This document shows positions 48,589-58,436 of a stretch of DNA of 64,000 bases, piece after piece. Source of the stretch: an uncultured Bryobacteraceae bacterium. Its GTDB lineage: Bacteria > Acidobacteriota > Terriglobia > Bryobacterales > Bryobacteraceae. The DNA lies in NCBI GenBank assembly GCA_937924525.1, contig CALDSU010000001.1:124001-188000 (forward strand). Direction: 5' to 3'. Every line of letters begins with the position of its first letter. Positions within the stretch are counted from its first letter, which is position 1. A program made the position numbers and the translations under genes. Under the pieces are notes generated by a model, which did no database searches, was not told the origin of the DNA, and saw only the letters and a list, made by a program, of their open reading frames with translations.

Positions 48589-49809
48589 TCACGCTAACCG
48601 CACGGACCAGAGGTAACTCGAGCGGTCGTGGTTGTCGTTCTCGCCCAGGTAGAGCGTGCCGTCGCTGGCGACGGCCAACTCGTGGATCCGGGCAGGGGTC
48701 TCGCCGGTTTCGGGGTCGGTTAGGTCAGGGAAACTTTCGATCAGGTCCGTCCGCGTATCCCACCGGATCAACTGGGTGCGCCGGTTCATGCCGCCACCGC
48801 CGTACAACACCCCCTCCCGGTAGGCGAGCGCCGGGAAACGGCCGGTGGCCATCACGTGCGCGACCTTCTCGACTTCACCGGTCTGCGTGTCAATGCGGCA
48901 CAGCACGCCCGCTACGGTGCCCGCGTACACGTAGCGCGCGCCGTCGTACGCCATGGAGTCGCAGAAACCGTAGTCGCGGGTGTGGCGCGTTTCGGCCAGC
49001 GCGCTTTCCGCGCCTGGGGGTTTGGGAGGATCGGGCAGCAATTGCCGCGCATCGGCCGCCCGCGGCAGGCCGTAGTCGAACCAGACGAAGCGGTCGCCGT
49101 CGGGATGATATTTGCACAGGCGCACGGGCTGGGGACCGGGCGTCTCGTCCCAGGCGCGGGTCTCGGCGCAGGTGCCCCACAGCCAGCCCTCCCGGTCCAC
49201 CACGGGGTTGTGCGGCTGGGCGAACAGAATCGAGTTGCCGATCCAGGCGAGGATTTCGGACTGGCGGGTCCGCAGATCCGTTTTTACCACCGCCTCGGCG
49301 GGGTAGGTGAAGCTGTACAGGATGCCGCGCTCCCAATCGGCCGCGATCGACTGCACGTACAGGCGAGGCACCGGAATGGCCAGTAGTTCGTAAGCGCCGG
49401 TCCGCGGATCGTAGCGCACCAGTTTGCCTCCCGGCGCTTCCCGCTGCTGATCGATGTCGTGCAGCAGGGATGTCGCAAAATACAGGCAGCCGTCCCGGGG
49501 ATTGTGCAGTAGCGTCCGGTGGATCTTCACGTCGAAGGCGTCCGTCCAGGCGCGCGTGTTGCGGCAGGTGAACCGGCCGGAGCGCGGATCGAACGTGTAG
49601 AGCAGATCGCCGTCGATCGAGTTGAGCCCGCAATACACCAGACCGTCGTCGGGATTCCAGGTGACCGCGTCGAAACTGATCCAGCCGTGGCGCCAGGCCG
49701 GGTCGGCCGCCAGGTCGCGGTAATGCCAGCGGCCGGCGATCTGATCGCGCCAGCCGGTCAGCCGCGTGTCGCGGAGCTTGTGGGGGGTGATCGAGAGAAT
49801 GCGGGACAT
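48589..49809 (-). CDS. Beta-propeller-like protein of unknown function
   Basis: A 406-residue protein without a leader. Regular beta segments with Tyr/Trp-Asp pairs repeat through it (GLVYCGLNSIDGDLLYTFD, GCLYFATSLLHDID, GILYSFTYPAEAVVKTDL, YVYAGTVAGVLCRIDTQTG, GTLYLGENDN). This suggests a six- or seven-blade propeller like SMP-30/gluconolactonase or NHL types. AAGGAG is about eight bases upstream of the ATG. It sits between a Gfo/Idh/MocA gene and a GH42-like lipoprotein. A carbohydrate role is inferred from neighbours only. Confidence 0.6.
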   Translation of the reverse strand: MSRILSITPHKLRDTRLTGWRDQIAGRWHYRDLAADPAWRHGWISFDAVTWNPDDGLVYCGLNSIDGDLLYTFDPRSGRFTCRNTRAWTDAFDVKIHRTLLHNPRDGCLYFATSLLHDIDQQREAPGGKLVRYDPRTGAYELLAIPVPRLYVQSIAADWERGILYSFTYPAEAVVKTDLRTRQSEILAWIGNSILFAQPHNPVVDREGWLWGTCAETRAWDETPGPQPVRLCKYHPDGDRFVWFDYGLPRAADARQLLPDPPKPPGAESALAETRHTRDYGFCDSMAYDGARYVYAGTVAGVLCRIDTQTGEVEKVAHVMATGRFPALAYREGVLYGGGGMNRRTQLIRWDTRTDLIESFPDLTDPETGETPARIHELAVASDGTLYLGENDNHDRSSYLWSVRLA

Positions 49810-49873
49810 GATTTCGCTCCTTCCCGCCTCGGGCCAAAAGGCGTATGGCGCCGCTGCGGCTGCGGGCGCCTCG

Positions 49874-51469
49874 CTAGCCGTTCAGCGTCCAGCCCTTGCG
49901 GTACTCGCGCCGGAGATAATCATTCGCTTCCGGCGCATTCGTGACGCGGCCTGTTTCCGGGTTGTACTCGAGCCGCTTACCCGCGCGATGCGCCACCAGG
50001 CCCAGCAGCATCTGTTCCATCATCGTGCCCGAGTAATCGAAGTCGCAGTGGGTCTTGCTGCTGGTGCCATGCACGAGGTGGTTGCTCTTGCCCTTGCAGG
50101 CGTCGATCCACTCCTGCTGGAACAGGCTGTCGGTCGTGATACGGCCAGGCGCGCCGCTCTGCGCTTCCTTCGCCATGCTCTCCACCACCGTATTCGGCAG
50201 TCCGAGCGCGGCGGGCACGCCATGGGACAGGAACTGGATTTCCGGGAAGCCGGTCGGACCCGGCTGCGCACTCGGCATCGCCGTGAATCCGGGCGGCAGG
50301 ACCGGTTTCGGAGGAGGCGCGGGCGGGCGCGCGGGACTCGGAGCCTGCGTCACCTGGCCGGTGCCCCCGATCAGCGGGAGCAGCTCTTCCTTGCGGCGGC
50401 GCTTGTAATAGGTGAAGTCCCCGTCGTCATTGTTGGGGATCAGAATCCGGCTGGTGAAGTCCGCCAGGATGCTGCCCTTGGTGCCTTCGAAGATCGCCCC
50501 GTTGCCGATCCGCTCCACGTCGATGTACCCCTTGGGCGCTTCGGGCTTCAGTCCCCCTTGGTGCCAGACCACGGTGATGGGCCCGCGCCACGAGTTGGCG
50601 GGATGCCAGAAGGTGGCTTTGAGCCGTACCGGCGTGATGTCGGGGTTGTACGGGTCGGTCACCTCCGGATCTACTTCGACGGCGATGGGACCGCCAGCGT
50701 CAATCGCGTTCCAGGCCAAGTCCATGGTGTGCGCGCCCATATCGCCCATTTGCCCGACGCCAAAATCCCGGTACATGTTCCAGAACAGGCAGTTCAGGCC
50801 GGACGTGCCGCCGAAATACTGCGGGCTGTACGGGTGATACGGAGACGGGCCAATCCATTGTTCATAGTGGAAAAAGGGCGGCGGCTGGCCTTCCGGCCCG
50901 GGATAACCGGGGCGTGGCAGCTTGCGGCTGTCCCACGCGTGCACGGTCTTGAGTTCGCCAATCGCCCCGTCGAGGATCAACTCGCGGAGGCGTTCGAAGT
51001 TTGGATAGGCGTGGCGCTGCGTGCCGTGCTGGGTAGCGACCTTCACCTTGTTCTTCAAGTAATTCGCCCGGACTACGCGCACCTCCTCGACCGTGATGCC
51101 TAACGGCTTCTCGCAGAACACGTGCATGCCGCGGTTGATCGCCCAGTTGGAAATGAAGGCGTGGTGGTGGTCGGCCGTGCAGATGATCACGGCTTCGATG
51201 TCCTTCTGGTCCATCATGCGGCGCCAGTCGACATAGGTCTTGGCCTTCGGGAAGATCTTCAGCGCTTCCTTGGTGCGGAGTTCATTGACGTCGCAGAGCG
51301 CCACGACGTTCTCGTTCCGCATCACGTTGTAGTGGGCGGTGCCACGGCCCCAGACGCCCACCAAGGCGATGTTCAAGCGATTGCTGGGGGCCGTTTGGCC
51401 GCGCAGCACACCACTGCGGAGAATCGTCAGGCCGGCGGCGGCCGATTTGATTAGATCCCGTCGTTGCAT
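49874..51469 (-). CDS. Gfo/Idh/MocA oxidoreductase with Tat leader
   Basis: A 531-residue NAD(P)-dependent sugar oxidoreductase family protein. It starts with a twin-arginine leader (MQRRDLIKSAAAGLTIL). The Rossmann fold contains ALVGVWGRGTAHYNVM, the conserved EKPLG is in HVFCEKPLGITVEEV, and QHGTQRHAYPNFERL lies near the active-site end. A Pro-rich stretch (PARPPAPPPKPVLPPG) interrupts the C-terminal sheet, probably as a surface loop. Tat-exported members use a tightly held cofactor in the periplasm. The substrate is unknown. It is the first gene of the minus-strand sugar cluster. Confidence 0.88.
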   Translation of the reverse strand: MQRRDLIKSAAAGLTILRSGVLRGQTAPSNRLNIALVGVWGRGTAHYNVMRNENVVALCDVNELRTKEALKIFPKAKTYVDWRRMMDQKDIEAVIICTADHHHAFISNWAINRGMHVFCEKPLGITVEEVRVVRANYLKNKVKVATQHGTQRHAYPNFERLRELILDGAIGELKTVHAWDSRKLPRPGYPGPEGQPPPFFHYEQWIGPSPYHPYSPQYFGGTSGLNCLFWNMYRDFGVGQMGDMGAHTMDLAWNAIDAGGPIAVEVDPEVTDPYNPDITPVRLKATFWHPANSWRGPITVVWHQGGLKPEAPKGYIDVERIGNGAIFEGTKGSILADFTSRILIPNNDDGDFTYYKRRRKEELLPLIGGTGQVTQAPSPARPPAPPPKPVLPPGFTAMPSAQPGPTGFPEIQFLSHGVPAALGLPNTVVESMAKEAQSGAPGRITTDSLFQQEWIDACKGKSNHLVHGTSSKTHCDFDYSGTMMEQMLLGLVAHRAGKRLEYNPETGRVTNAPEANDYLRREYRKGWTLNG

Positions 51470-51589
51470 GGTTGTGGTTGCCTCCCGTCGCGGAGCGATC
51501 GGTGCTTTGAACCTCAAGGGTTAGCACGGCGCGCGAAGGCGTCGCAAGGGAGGGATCGGCAGACCGCAGGCCGGGCGACGACGATGGCC

Positions 51590-51618
51590 AAAAAAAAAAC
51601 GCCCGCCGGGCGGCGGGC
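51590..51618 (-). terminator. Rho-independent terminator after groEL
   Basis: Read on the minus strand, a GCCCGCC/GGCGGGC stem (51601-51618, 4-base loop) is followed by about ten T residues (A-run 51590-51599 on the plus strand). It lies 35 bases past the groEL stop. This is the clearest intrinsic terminator in the window. Confidence 0.88.
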
Positions 51619-51652
51619 GCTGAGCGATGTCGCTTGGACAAAGAGGGGTGTA

Positions 51653-53344
<1,692 letters not shown>

Positions 53345-53650
53345 CTACGCGGTGACCGCGGCAGGTTCCAGCACGCCGAGGATCTCGTCCTCGCGCATAA
53401 TCAGATACTCCACTCCGTCGATCTTGATGTCGCTGCCGGAGTACTTCCCAAACAGGATCCGGTCGCCAACTTTGACTTCCAGCGGAACGATCTTTCCATC
53501 CTCCAGGCGCTTGCCGTGACCGACCGCGACCACTTCGCCCTCCTGGGGCTTCTCCTTGGCCGAATCGGGGATGATGATTCCACCGCGGACGGTTTCCTGT
53601 TCCTCGATCCGCTTCACCACAATACGGTCGTAGAGTGGGCGAATGTTCAT
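53345..53650 (-). CDS. groES: 10-kDa co-chaperonin GroES
   Basis: A 101-residue GroES lid subunit. [20 protein letters not shown] starts the family match. The mobile loop region is around [20 protein letters not shown], followed by [20 protein letters not shown]. The ATG at 53650 is preceded by GGAGGA; the longer frame to 53767 passes through the promoter and operator and is rejected. It is the first gene of groES-groEL, with a CIRCE operator 87 bases upstream of the start. Confidence 0.97.
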   Translation of the reverse strand: MNIRPLYDRIVVKRIEEQETVRGGIIIPDSAKEKPQEGEVVAVGHGKRLEDGKIVPLEVKVGDRILFGKYSGSDIKIDGVEYLIMREDEILGVLEPAAVTA

Positions 53651-53736
53651 TGGGTGCCTTCCTCCAAAAATGTTTTCCGGTGTTAGACGAGATTCGGATT
53701 TGCGGGGCGCACGCCTCGGAAACCCGACTACTATTA

Positions 53737-53763
53737 TTAGCACATTCCGGCGAAGAGTGCTAA
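53737..53763 (-). promoter_or_regulatory. CIRCE operator (HrcA-binding)
   Basis: Arms TTAGCACAT and GAGTGCTAA flank a 9-base spacer. The second arm is the exact consensus, and the first differs in its last two bases from TTAGCACTC. Position upstream of groES is canonical, so HrcA repression with heat derepression is expected. No hrcA gene is in the window. Confidence 0.9.
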
Positions 53764-53880
53764 ACAATCCATCTAAGATATTGAGAAATAGAGGATTTTA
53801 CTGCTTGACAACGCGTCACTCAAGTGGTCTCCCCGATGCCGCCGGCAGGCCCGCAGCGGGAACCCTCCCTGGCATGACGC

Positions 53881-54153
53881 TCAGGATCGACGGCGGGGTG
53901 ACTTTGCCGGGGCGTCTTCCGGCGGGGGAGGGGGCGCGACGCTTTCGAGGACCTGGTTGAACAGAGCCTGCTTCTTCAATTGCGAGCGCGTGGGAGGCGC
54001 CTGCTCGTGCCGGTAGTCGTGGTCGTTGTGACAGGTCCGGCACCGGACCTTGGCCGGCTTTCCGTCCACCAGCGACACCACGGCGTGATTCATGATCTGC
54101 TTACACTTCACGCAATAGTCGTCGAGCGTATCGCCGAGGCGCAAGTCTGCCAT
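53881..54153 (-). CDS. Small zinc-ribbon-like protein
   Basis: A 90-residue protein with two CxxC pairs (C14/C17 and C38/C41), spaced as in a zinc ribbon: DDYCVKCKQIMNHAVVSLVD and RCRTCHNDHDYRH. It has a Lys-rich middle and a Pro-rich C-terminal tail. No leader. It lies between groES and the large biosynthetic operon. Function is unknown; nucleic-acid or protein binding through the zinc site is the usual role of such folds. Confidence 0.72.
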   Translation of the reverse strand: MADLRLGDTLDDYCVKCKQIMNHAVVSLVDGKPAKVRCRTCHNDHDYRHEQAPPTRSQLKKQALFNQVLESVAPPPPPEDAPAKSPRRRS

Positions 54154-54225
54154 CCACCACTTCCGTTGGGCGCAAGTATAGCACTACGGGGGAACCGCGT
54201 TAATCCGGTTCCGCCCGGCCAGGAC

Positions 54226-55524
54226 TCAGGCCCCCTCGACGTCGAGCGATCTTGACAAGAGGGCGGGGAGGCCGCTGAGCACGGCGCACCCAGTGCGGAC
54301 AAAGCGCAGAGCGACGCGCAGGCCATAGCGGCGCAGCAGACGGTACGGGCGGAGGATTAGGGAGGAACAGGGGGCAGCAGGAGAGGGGCTGGATGGCCGG
54401 CCAAGGCAGCGGTTCCGCAAGAAGGACACCGTCGCCGACCAGCGAGCGCTCGCGCGGTCCAGGACGCTGGCCGAGAAGGCGAAGTCGTTCAGGTCGGCGC
54501 GGACGGATAGCGGGCGGTCATCCGGATCGAGCAACTGGCGGGAGGCATAAGAAGCGAGGGAGGTAACGACGGGCTGGCTTGCCGCCTCAGCCAGCACTTG
54601 AGGCACAGGCTTGCCGAGCAGGTCGGCAGCCAAGCGCACGGCCAGGCTCAAGCGTCGCGCGGCGCCCGCCTGGCTGGCCTCTGCCCAAGCCTGGGTCCAG
54701 TCCACCGCGTCGTGCTGGAGGAGCTGCCCTATATCGCACACCCATATCCAGCGGTTCCAGCGGTGACGGGCGCCATGGACCGCGAGGAGCACGGCAAGAT
54801 CCTGGAAACCTGGACAGGCGATTTGTCCGCCGCCCAGCGAAATCATCATGCGGCGGCGCCACAAGCCGGAAAAGTCGAACGCAGAGCCGCCTTCCCGAGC
54901 CGCGAGGCCCCACCGGGCGGCGAGATCCGACTGAAGTTCCAGGTAGATCCCCGCCCCGCGGTTTCGCAGCACGCAATGCCGGGCGGAGCCCTCCCGGGAA
55001 TCCGCGACGTAGAGGCCGGAGGCGCAGAGAACCTCCCTGGCGCGGGTGGCCGCCGCACCCTCCACCAGCACGTCCAGATCGGCCGGGGAACGGCACACGA
55101 AAGATCCGTACAGCGCAGCGGCCAACCCCGGGCCTTTCCAGGCCAGCGCCGGGATGCCCTGGCTAGCCAACAGCCGCAGCGCCTCCAGCAACTCCTGGGC
55201 GAGGGCAAAGTTTCGCAGCGTTTCGAAACGCAGACGGCGATCCACGCCCGCGCGGCTGCCCGGAGGCGCCCAACGGCACAGGAGCGGTCCGGCCAAGCCC
55301 AGGACTCCATGCTCGCTGGCCAGCCTCACGACGGAGGCACACAAAGAGGGGTCCGCAGCCGGAGGGTGCGGCGCTTCCGCTCCGCTCTCCGCGCGGAGAA
55401 ACATGCGGAGCGTTTCCGCAGCCAGCCGGGCACTCGGACTGAGGTGCAATCGGGATGCTCCCCGCCAGCAAGCGCGCGTGCCGCCCCTTCCCGCCGTCCT
55501 CCAGGGCGCCCTTGAGTGAATCAT
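54226..55524 (-). CDS. Nucleotidyltransferase family protein (PF14907 type)
   Basis: A 432-residue protein with the uncharacterised nucleotidyltransferase signature WKGPGLAAALYG (129-140) followed by RSPADLDVLV (145-154), whose Asp pair would bind metal. Helical flanks follow (FQDLAVLLAVHGARHRWNRW). Members of this family often lie beside HprK-related kinases and PqqD-like proteins, as here, and beside some lasso-peptide genes. The acceptor is unknown. The chosen ATG gives 432 aa; the frame extends to 55887 through the PqqD gene and is not protein-like there. Last gene of the operon, 35 bases after the PqqD-like stop. Confidence 0.75.
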   Translation of the reverse strand: MIHSRAPWRTAGRGGTRACWRGASRLHLSPSARLAAETLRMFLRAESGAEAPHPPAADPSLCASVVRLASEHGVLGLAGPLLCRWAPPGSRAGVDRRLRFETLRNFALAQELLEALRLLASQGIPALAWKGPGLAAALYGSFVCRSPADLDVLVEGAAATRAREVLCASGLYVADSREGSARHCVLRNRGAGIYLELQSDLAARWGLAAREGGSAFDFSGLWRRRMMISLGGGQIACPGFQDLAVLLAVHGARHRWNRWIWVCDIGQLLQHDAVDWTQAWAEASQAGAARRLSLAVRLAADLLGKPVPQVLAEAASQPVVTSLASYASRQLLDPDDRPLSVRADLNDFAFSASVLDRASARWSATVSFLRNRCLGRPSSPSPAAPCSSLILRPYRLLRRYGLRVALRFVRTGCAVLSGLPALLSRSLDVEGA

Positions 55525-55559
55525 CCGCGCGCCCTCATGAGCAGGCAGAGCAAGTCTCT

Positions 55560-56003
55560 TTAGCGAGCCGGACTGGGACGAGGCGGACGGGGCGGACGAG
55601 GCGGACGGGGCGGACGTTGAAGCGAGCGCTGCGCGCGGGCCGCAGGGATCGTCAACGACGTGACCACCGGCCACAGGAACGCAGCGCCCGCGGCGACGTT
55701 TCTTCGGGTCATACGGCGCTTCGGGATGGTCGCACCTGTGGGGCAGGACCGTGGCTCGAGCAAGTGCGCCTCCCGTAATTCCGCCAGCGCTTGCCCGACG
55801 GCCTTCTCGGAGACTTCCGCCTGAAAATGACCGCTTAACCGGCGGGCCATCTCTGCGGCGGAAGTCTTTCCATCGCAGGATTGCCACACCATCGCGGCCA
55901 CCGGATTCAGGCAGTGCGCGCGGTGCGTCTTCAGATCATAGACCAGCGTCTCCTCGCGGACGACCTCGACCGCGCAGTGGTCTTTGCGAGCCAGAGGTTG
56001 CAT
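55560..56003 (-). CDS. PqqD-like protein with hydrophobic Arg/Pro-repeat tail
   Basis: About 147 residues. The first ~85 are a PqqD/RRE-like winged helix (VVREETLVYDLKTHRAHCLN, AAMVWQSCDGKTSAAEMARR, LAELREAHLLEP) of the kind that binds RiPP leader peptides. A Tat-signal-like segment follows (KRRMTRRNVAAGAAFLWPVV through TSLTIPAARA), and then an RPP repeat. AAGGAGG eleven bases upstream supports the ATG at 56003; an ATG at 56024 overlapping the kinase stop (ATGA) is also possible. The domain fits the HPr-rel-A-type PqqD group found next to HprK-related kinases. Whether the tail anchors the protein or is itself a substrate is open. Confidence 0.75.
   Translation of the reverse strand: MQPLARKDHCAVEVVREETLVYDLKTHRAHCLNPVAAMVWQSCDGKTSAAEMARRLSGHFQAEVSEKAVGQALAELREAHLLEPRSCPTGATIPKRRMTRRNVAAGAAFLWPVVTSLTIPAARAQRSLQRPPRPPRPPRPPRPSPAR
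55578..55616 (-). repeat. 9-bp tandem repeat encoding RPP units
   Basis: Four consecutive 9-base units (an exact 18-base period twice, plus a partial unit) on the minus strand encode Arg-Pro-Pro at the C-terminus of the PqqD-like protein. Such tracts can change length by slippage; the reading frame is kept for any whole number of units. Confidence 0.85.
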
Positions 56004-56020
56004 AGGAATCAGTTCCTCCT

Positions 56021-56893
56021 TCATGCGGAACGGTTCTGGTTAGGACCATGGTGGAAAAGCAGCCGCAGGATCTTCTCCACCGCGGGCTTCACTTCCCCGC
56101 GGCGAACGGCGTAGGCCGGCGCGCCAGCGGCGATTGGGGAAAGGAACTTGAGCGCCTGAACGGGGTGGCGCCGGGCGCCCAGGGCATGCGACATCAGCAG
56201 AAGCAGCGCTCTGCCGGGCGAGAGGGCTCGCCATTGGAGCCGGGAGCCCGGGACGTAACCACTAAAAATGATGGCGCGCGGCGGGATGCCTGCGCCGGGG
56301 AGCGGGGGCTTCACCGTCACGGGATCCCAGTCTTCGCCACGGCCGAAAGCGAGACCGCGGCGCAGATGCAGCGGCCGAGGGTAGGGATAAACCAGTCCAT
56401 CCGGCCCCACCACCGCGAACTCATCAGAGAAGTACGTCGCCCCGCGCCGCAGAAATTCGGCAACCAGTGTGGACTTCCCGGTGAAACTGCGGCCGGGAAA
56501 CAGCAGGGCGCTTCCGCGCCAAGCGACCACCCCGGCATGCACGAAGATCCGGTCGCGCGCCAGCTCGGCCAGTTTGCTCTCCAAGTGCGAAACCAGCAGG
56601 CGCTCCGCCGCGGAGCGCGTGGTGGCCCAAGCCAGCCGCCGCGCGCCGAACCAAATCTGATACCCGCCCGCGTGGATGTTGCCGCCTGCGTCCACCTGGT
56701 ATTCGAGGTCGGTCGTCCGGTCAGGTTCGGCAGGGCGGAGTTCCAGTTCCGGCACGGCGAGCAGCGACTCGAGGAGGGCGGCGTACGGAACCGAAATCCG
56801 GATGGACAGGCCGCGGCTTTCCAACATACGCCGCACCCTGCCAGGCGACGCCGGCGGAGGGCCGGAGGGAGATGCGCTGGAAACGACTGCCAT
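56021..56893 (-). CDS. HprK-related kinase
   Basis: A 290-residue P-loop protein of the HPr kinase-like fold without the N-terminal HprK domain. The Walker A motif GRSFTGKST lies at about residues 134-142. YFSDEFAVVGPDGLVYPYPR supplies the Asp of the family, and FVHAGVVAWRGSALLFPG precedes it. It resembles the HprK-related kinases found beside PqqD-like proteins rather than the true Ser46 kinase of HPr. The protein or peptide substrate is unknown. GTG-ATG double start right after the deacetylase stop. It overlaps the PqqD-like gene by four bases if that gene starts at 56024. Confidence 0.8.
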   Translation of the reverse strand: MAVVSSASPSGPPPASPGRVRRMLESRGLSIRISVPYAALLESLLAVPELELRPAEPDRTTDLEYQVDAGGNIHAGGYQIWFGARRLAWATTRSAAERLLVSHLESKLAELARDRIFVHAGVVAWRGSALLFPGRSFTGKSTLVAEFLRRGATYFSDEFAVVGPDGLVYPYPRPLHLRRGLAFGRGEDWDPVTVKPPLPGAGIPPRAIIFSGYVPGSRLQWRALSPGRALLLLMSHALGARRHPVQALKFLSPIAAGAPAYAVRRGEVKPAVEKILRLLFHHGPNQNRSA

Positions 56894-56896
56894 CAC

Positions 56897-57691
56897 TTAC
56901 CGCGGGAGTTCATCGGCGGCTGGGGAAAGCCACGTCAGGATGCGGGCTCGAGCCTGAAGATAGAAACCGCCCAGGCAAGCCTTGGCCAACTCCCCGGCGC
57001 GCCAAGCCACGTACTGCCGGCAGCGCGGCCACCAGGCTCCCCGTACCAGCGCGTCCACCAGCCGGGAAGAAGCGTGCCGGCGGATGCAGAAGCGTCCCAG
57101 GATCAGCCCGCCGCGAAGCGCGCGGGCGCGGATGGTGGGCTCGGACGTGAACACCCAGGTAAAACCGCTCGCCAGCGCGGACTCCCAGACCCGAGCGTCG
57201 GCGTAACCATTCGGGATGGAAGCCGTGACGACTGCTTCGCCAAGCAAGTCCTCCAGTCTCGCGCGGCTCGAGAACCACTCGGCTCGCAGCGCGGCATCTG
57301 GCAACAGGGTCATCCGTTCGGGATGGGTGGCCGAATGGCTGCCCACCCGGTGCCCGCGCGCGCGCAATTCGCGAAGCTGGCCGGCGCTGAGAAAGCCCGG
57401 GCGGCCGATCCAGCTGGAGACGACGAAGAAGTGCCCGCGCCAGCCGTGGCTTTCGAGCGCCGGAGCCACCGTCTCGAGCGCGCTGGTTCGCCCATCGTCG
57501 AAGGTAAACAGAATGGCCCCGCGGGGCGGCCGCGCGCGGGGCGCTTCCGTTTCCAGGTTCACGACCGGAACGCCACGCCGCGCCACCACCCGCAGATGTT
57601 CTTCGAACGCGGCGCGGCCGACGGTGTAGCGCCAGACGCCGCCCCCTGACGCTGGCGCGTCGGAGACGTCATGAAAGGCCAGAACCAGCAT
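56897..57691 (-). CDS. Polysaccharide deacetylase (NodB family)
   Basis: A 264-residue CE4 deacetylase without a leader. Metal and catalytic motifs: ILFTFDDGRTSALETV and HRVGSHSATHPERM (HxxxH). The short length and cytoplasmic location fit the deacetylases in exopolysaccharide operons, acting on lipid-linked or nucleotide-linked sugars. Ten bases separate it from the SGNH gene, and three bases from the kinase. De-N-acetylation would expose an amino group for the downstream acyltransferase (inference). Confidence 0.87.
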   Translation of the reverse strand: MLVLAFHDVSDAPASGGGVWRYTVGRAAFEEHLRVVARRGVPVVNLETEAPRARPPRGAILFTFDDGRTSALETVAPALESHGWRGHFFVVSSWIGRPGFLSAGQLRELRARGHRVGSHSATHPERMTLLPDAALRAEWFSSRARLEDLLGEAVVTASIPNGYADARVWESALASGFTWVFTSEPTIRARALRGGLILGRFCIRRHASSRLVDALVRGAWWPRCRQYVAWRAGELAKACLGGFYLQARARILTWLSPAADELPR

Positions 57692-57701
57692 GGGGCCTTC
57701 C

Positions 57702-58436
57702 CTAGCGCGCGGCCTCCCGTGAAGGGGGCAGGATGCCTGCTTCCTGGAGGGTTCTCCAGAGGGCGCGGTCCAACACGGCGTAGCCGTCGCGGTTCACGTG
57801 CGTGCCGTCCGGTTCGGCGAATCGCGCCGCCAGATAGTTGTCCGGAGTGCCGTCGCCCAGGGCGCCTTCCAGATCCAGGAGGGGCAGGGCTTGCTGGCTC
57901 GCGAGTTCACGCAGCCAGCGATTGAATTGGCGTAAGGCGCGCTGTTTGCCGGGCGTCCGCGCGTCGCGGGCGGGTGTGACGGGAACGACGGTCGCGACGA
58001 TGGGCGTCACCCCGCGGCGGCCCAGCGCTTCCACCCACGAGGAAAACTGGGCCTCGTATCGTGCCAGGTCTCCGGGAAAGTAGGCGGAGCATTCCTTGAG
58101 GATCACCGCGTCCGGAGCGCGAGGCGGCGGTTCCAGGAGCGAGCGCAGGTAGGTCCGGGTGAAACGAAATCGCCGAGCTGGGCGGAGCAAGACTTCTTCG
58201 AGCGCCTCCGTTTTGTCGAACTGCCACACGGCGAGCGTTTCGGCGGTGATGGCCGGTTCGCCGGCGCGGGCCGGCCAACCCGCCAGATCCCAGCCCCCGC
58301 CGATGGAGGCGCCGATCAGCACCAGGTGCGCCGAAGAGCCCGCAGCGAGCGCCGGACGGTGCGCAGACCAACGAAGCTGCACAGCCAGAAGCACGAAAAC
58401 GGCAGCCAGACCGGCAGCCATCAGGGCGATGCGCAT
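57702..58436 (-). CDS. Membrane-anchored SGNH hydrolase-like protein
   Basis: A 244-residue protein with an N-terminal membrane segment (IALMAAGLAAVFVLLAVQL) and then an SGNH fold. Block I is LIGASIGGGWDL (Ser nucleophile), and block V is EPDGTHVNRDGY (Asp-His). It probably acts outside the inner membrane as an esterase or O-acyltransferase-like hydrolase on a glycan. The start at 58436 overlaps the acyltransferase by 16 bases; a longer frame to 58742 is antisense-type. The Asn of block III is not obvious. Confidence 0.75.
   Translation of the reverse strand: MRIALMAAGLAAVFVLLAVQLRWSAHRPALAAGSSAHLVLIGASIGGGWDLAGWPARAGEPAITAETLAVWQFDKTEALEEVLLRPARRFRFTRTYLRSLLEPPPRAPDAVILKECSAYFPGDLARYEAQFSSWVEALGRRGVTPIVATVVPVTPARDARTPGKQRALRQFNRWLRELASQQALPLLDLEGALGDGTPDNYLAARFAEPDGTHVNRDGYAVLDRALWRTLQEAGILPPSREAAR

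Noticed and set aside
53805-53810. TTGACA on the plus strand near groES as a promoter
   Set aside because: No -10 element at proper spacing and no plus-strand gene downstream.
55578-55616. The 9-bp repeats as a CRISPR or regulatory array
   Set aside because: The units are contiguous, in frame, and encode RPP; there are no spacers.
55710-55712. Separate start codon for the Tat-like tail of the PqqD-like protein
   Set aside because: The ATG is in frame with the PqqD domain and lacks a ribosome-binding site, so a fusion is more likely than a separate peptide gene.
56021-56893. True HPr kinase/phosphorylase of carbon catabolite control
   Set aside because: The N-terminal HprK domain is absent and no ptsH or PTS gene lies nearby.
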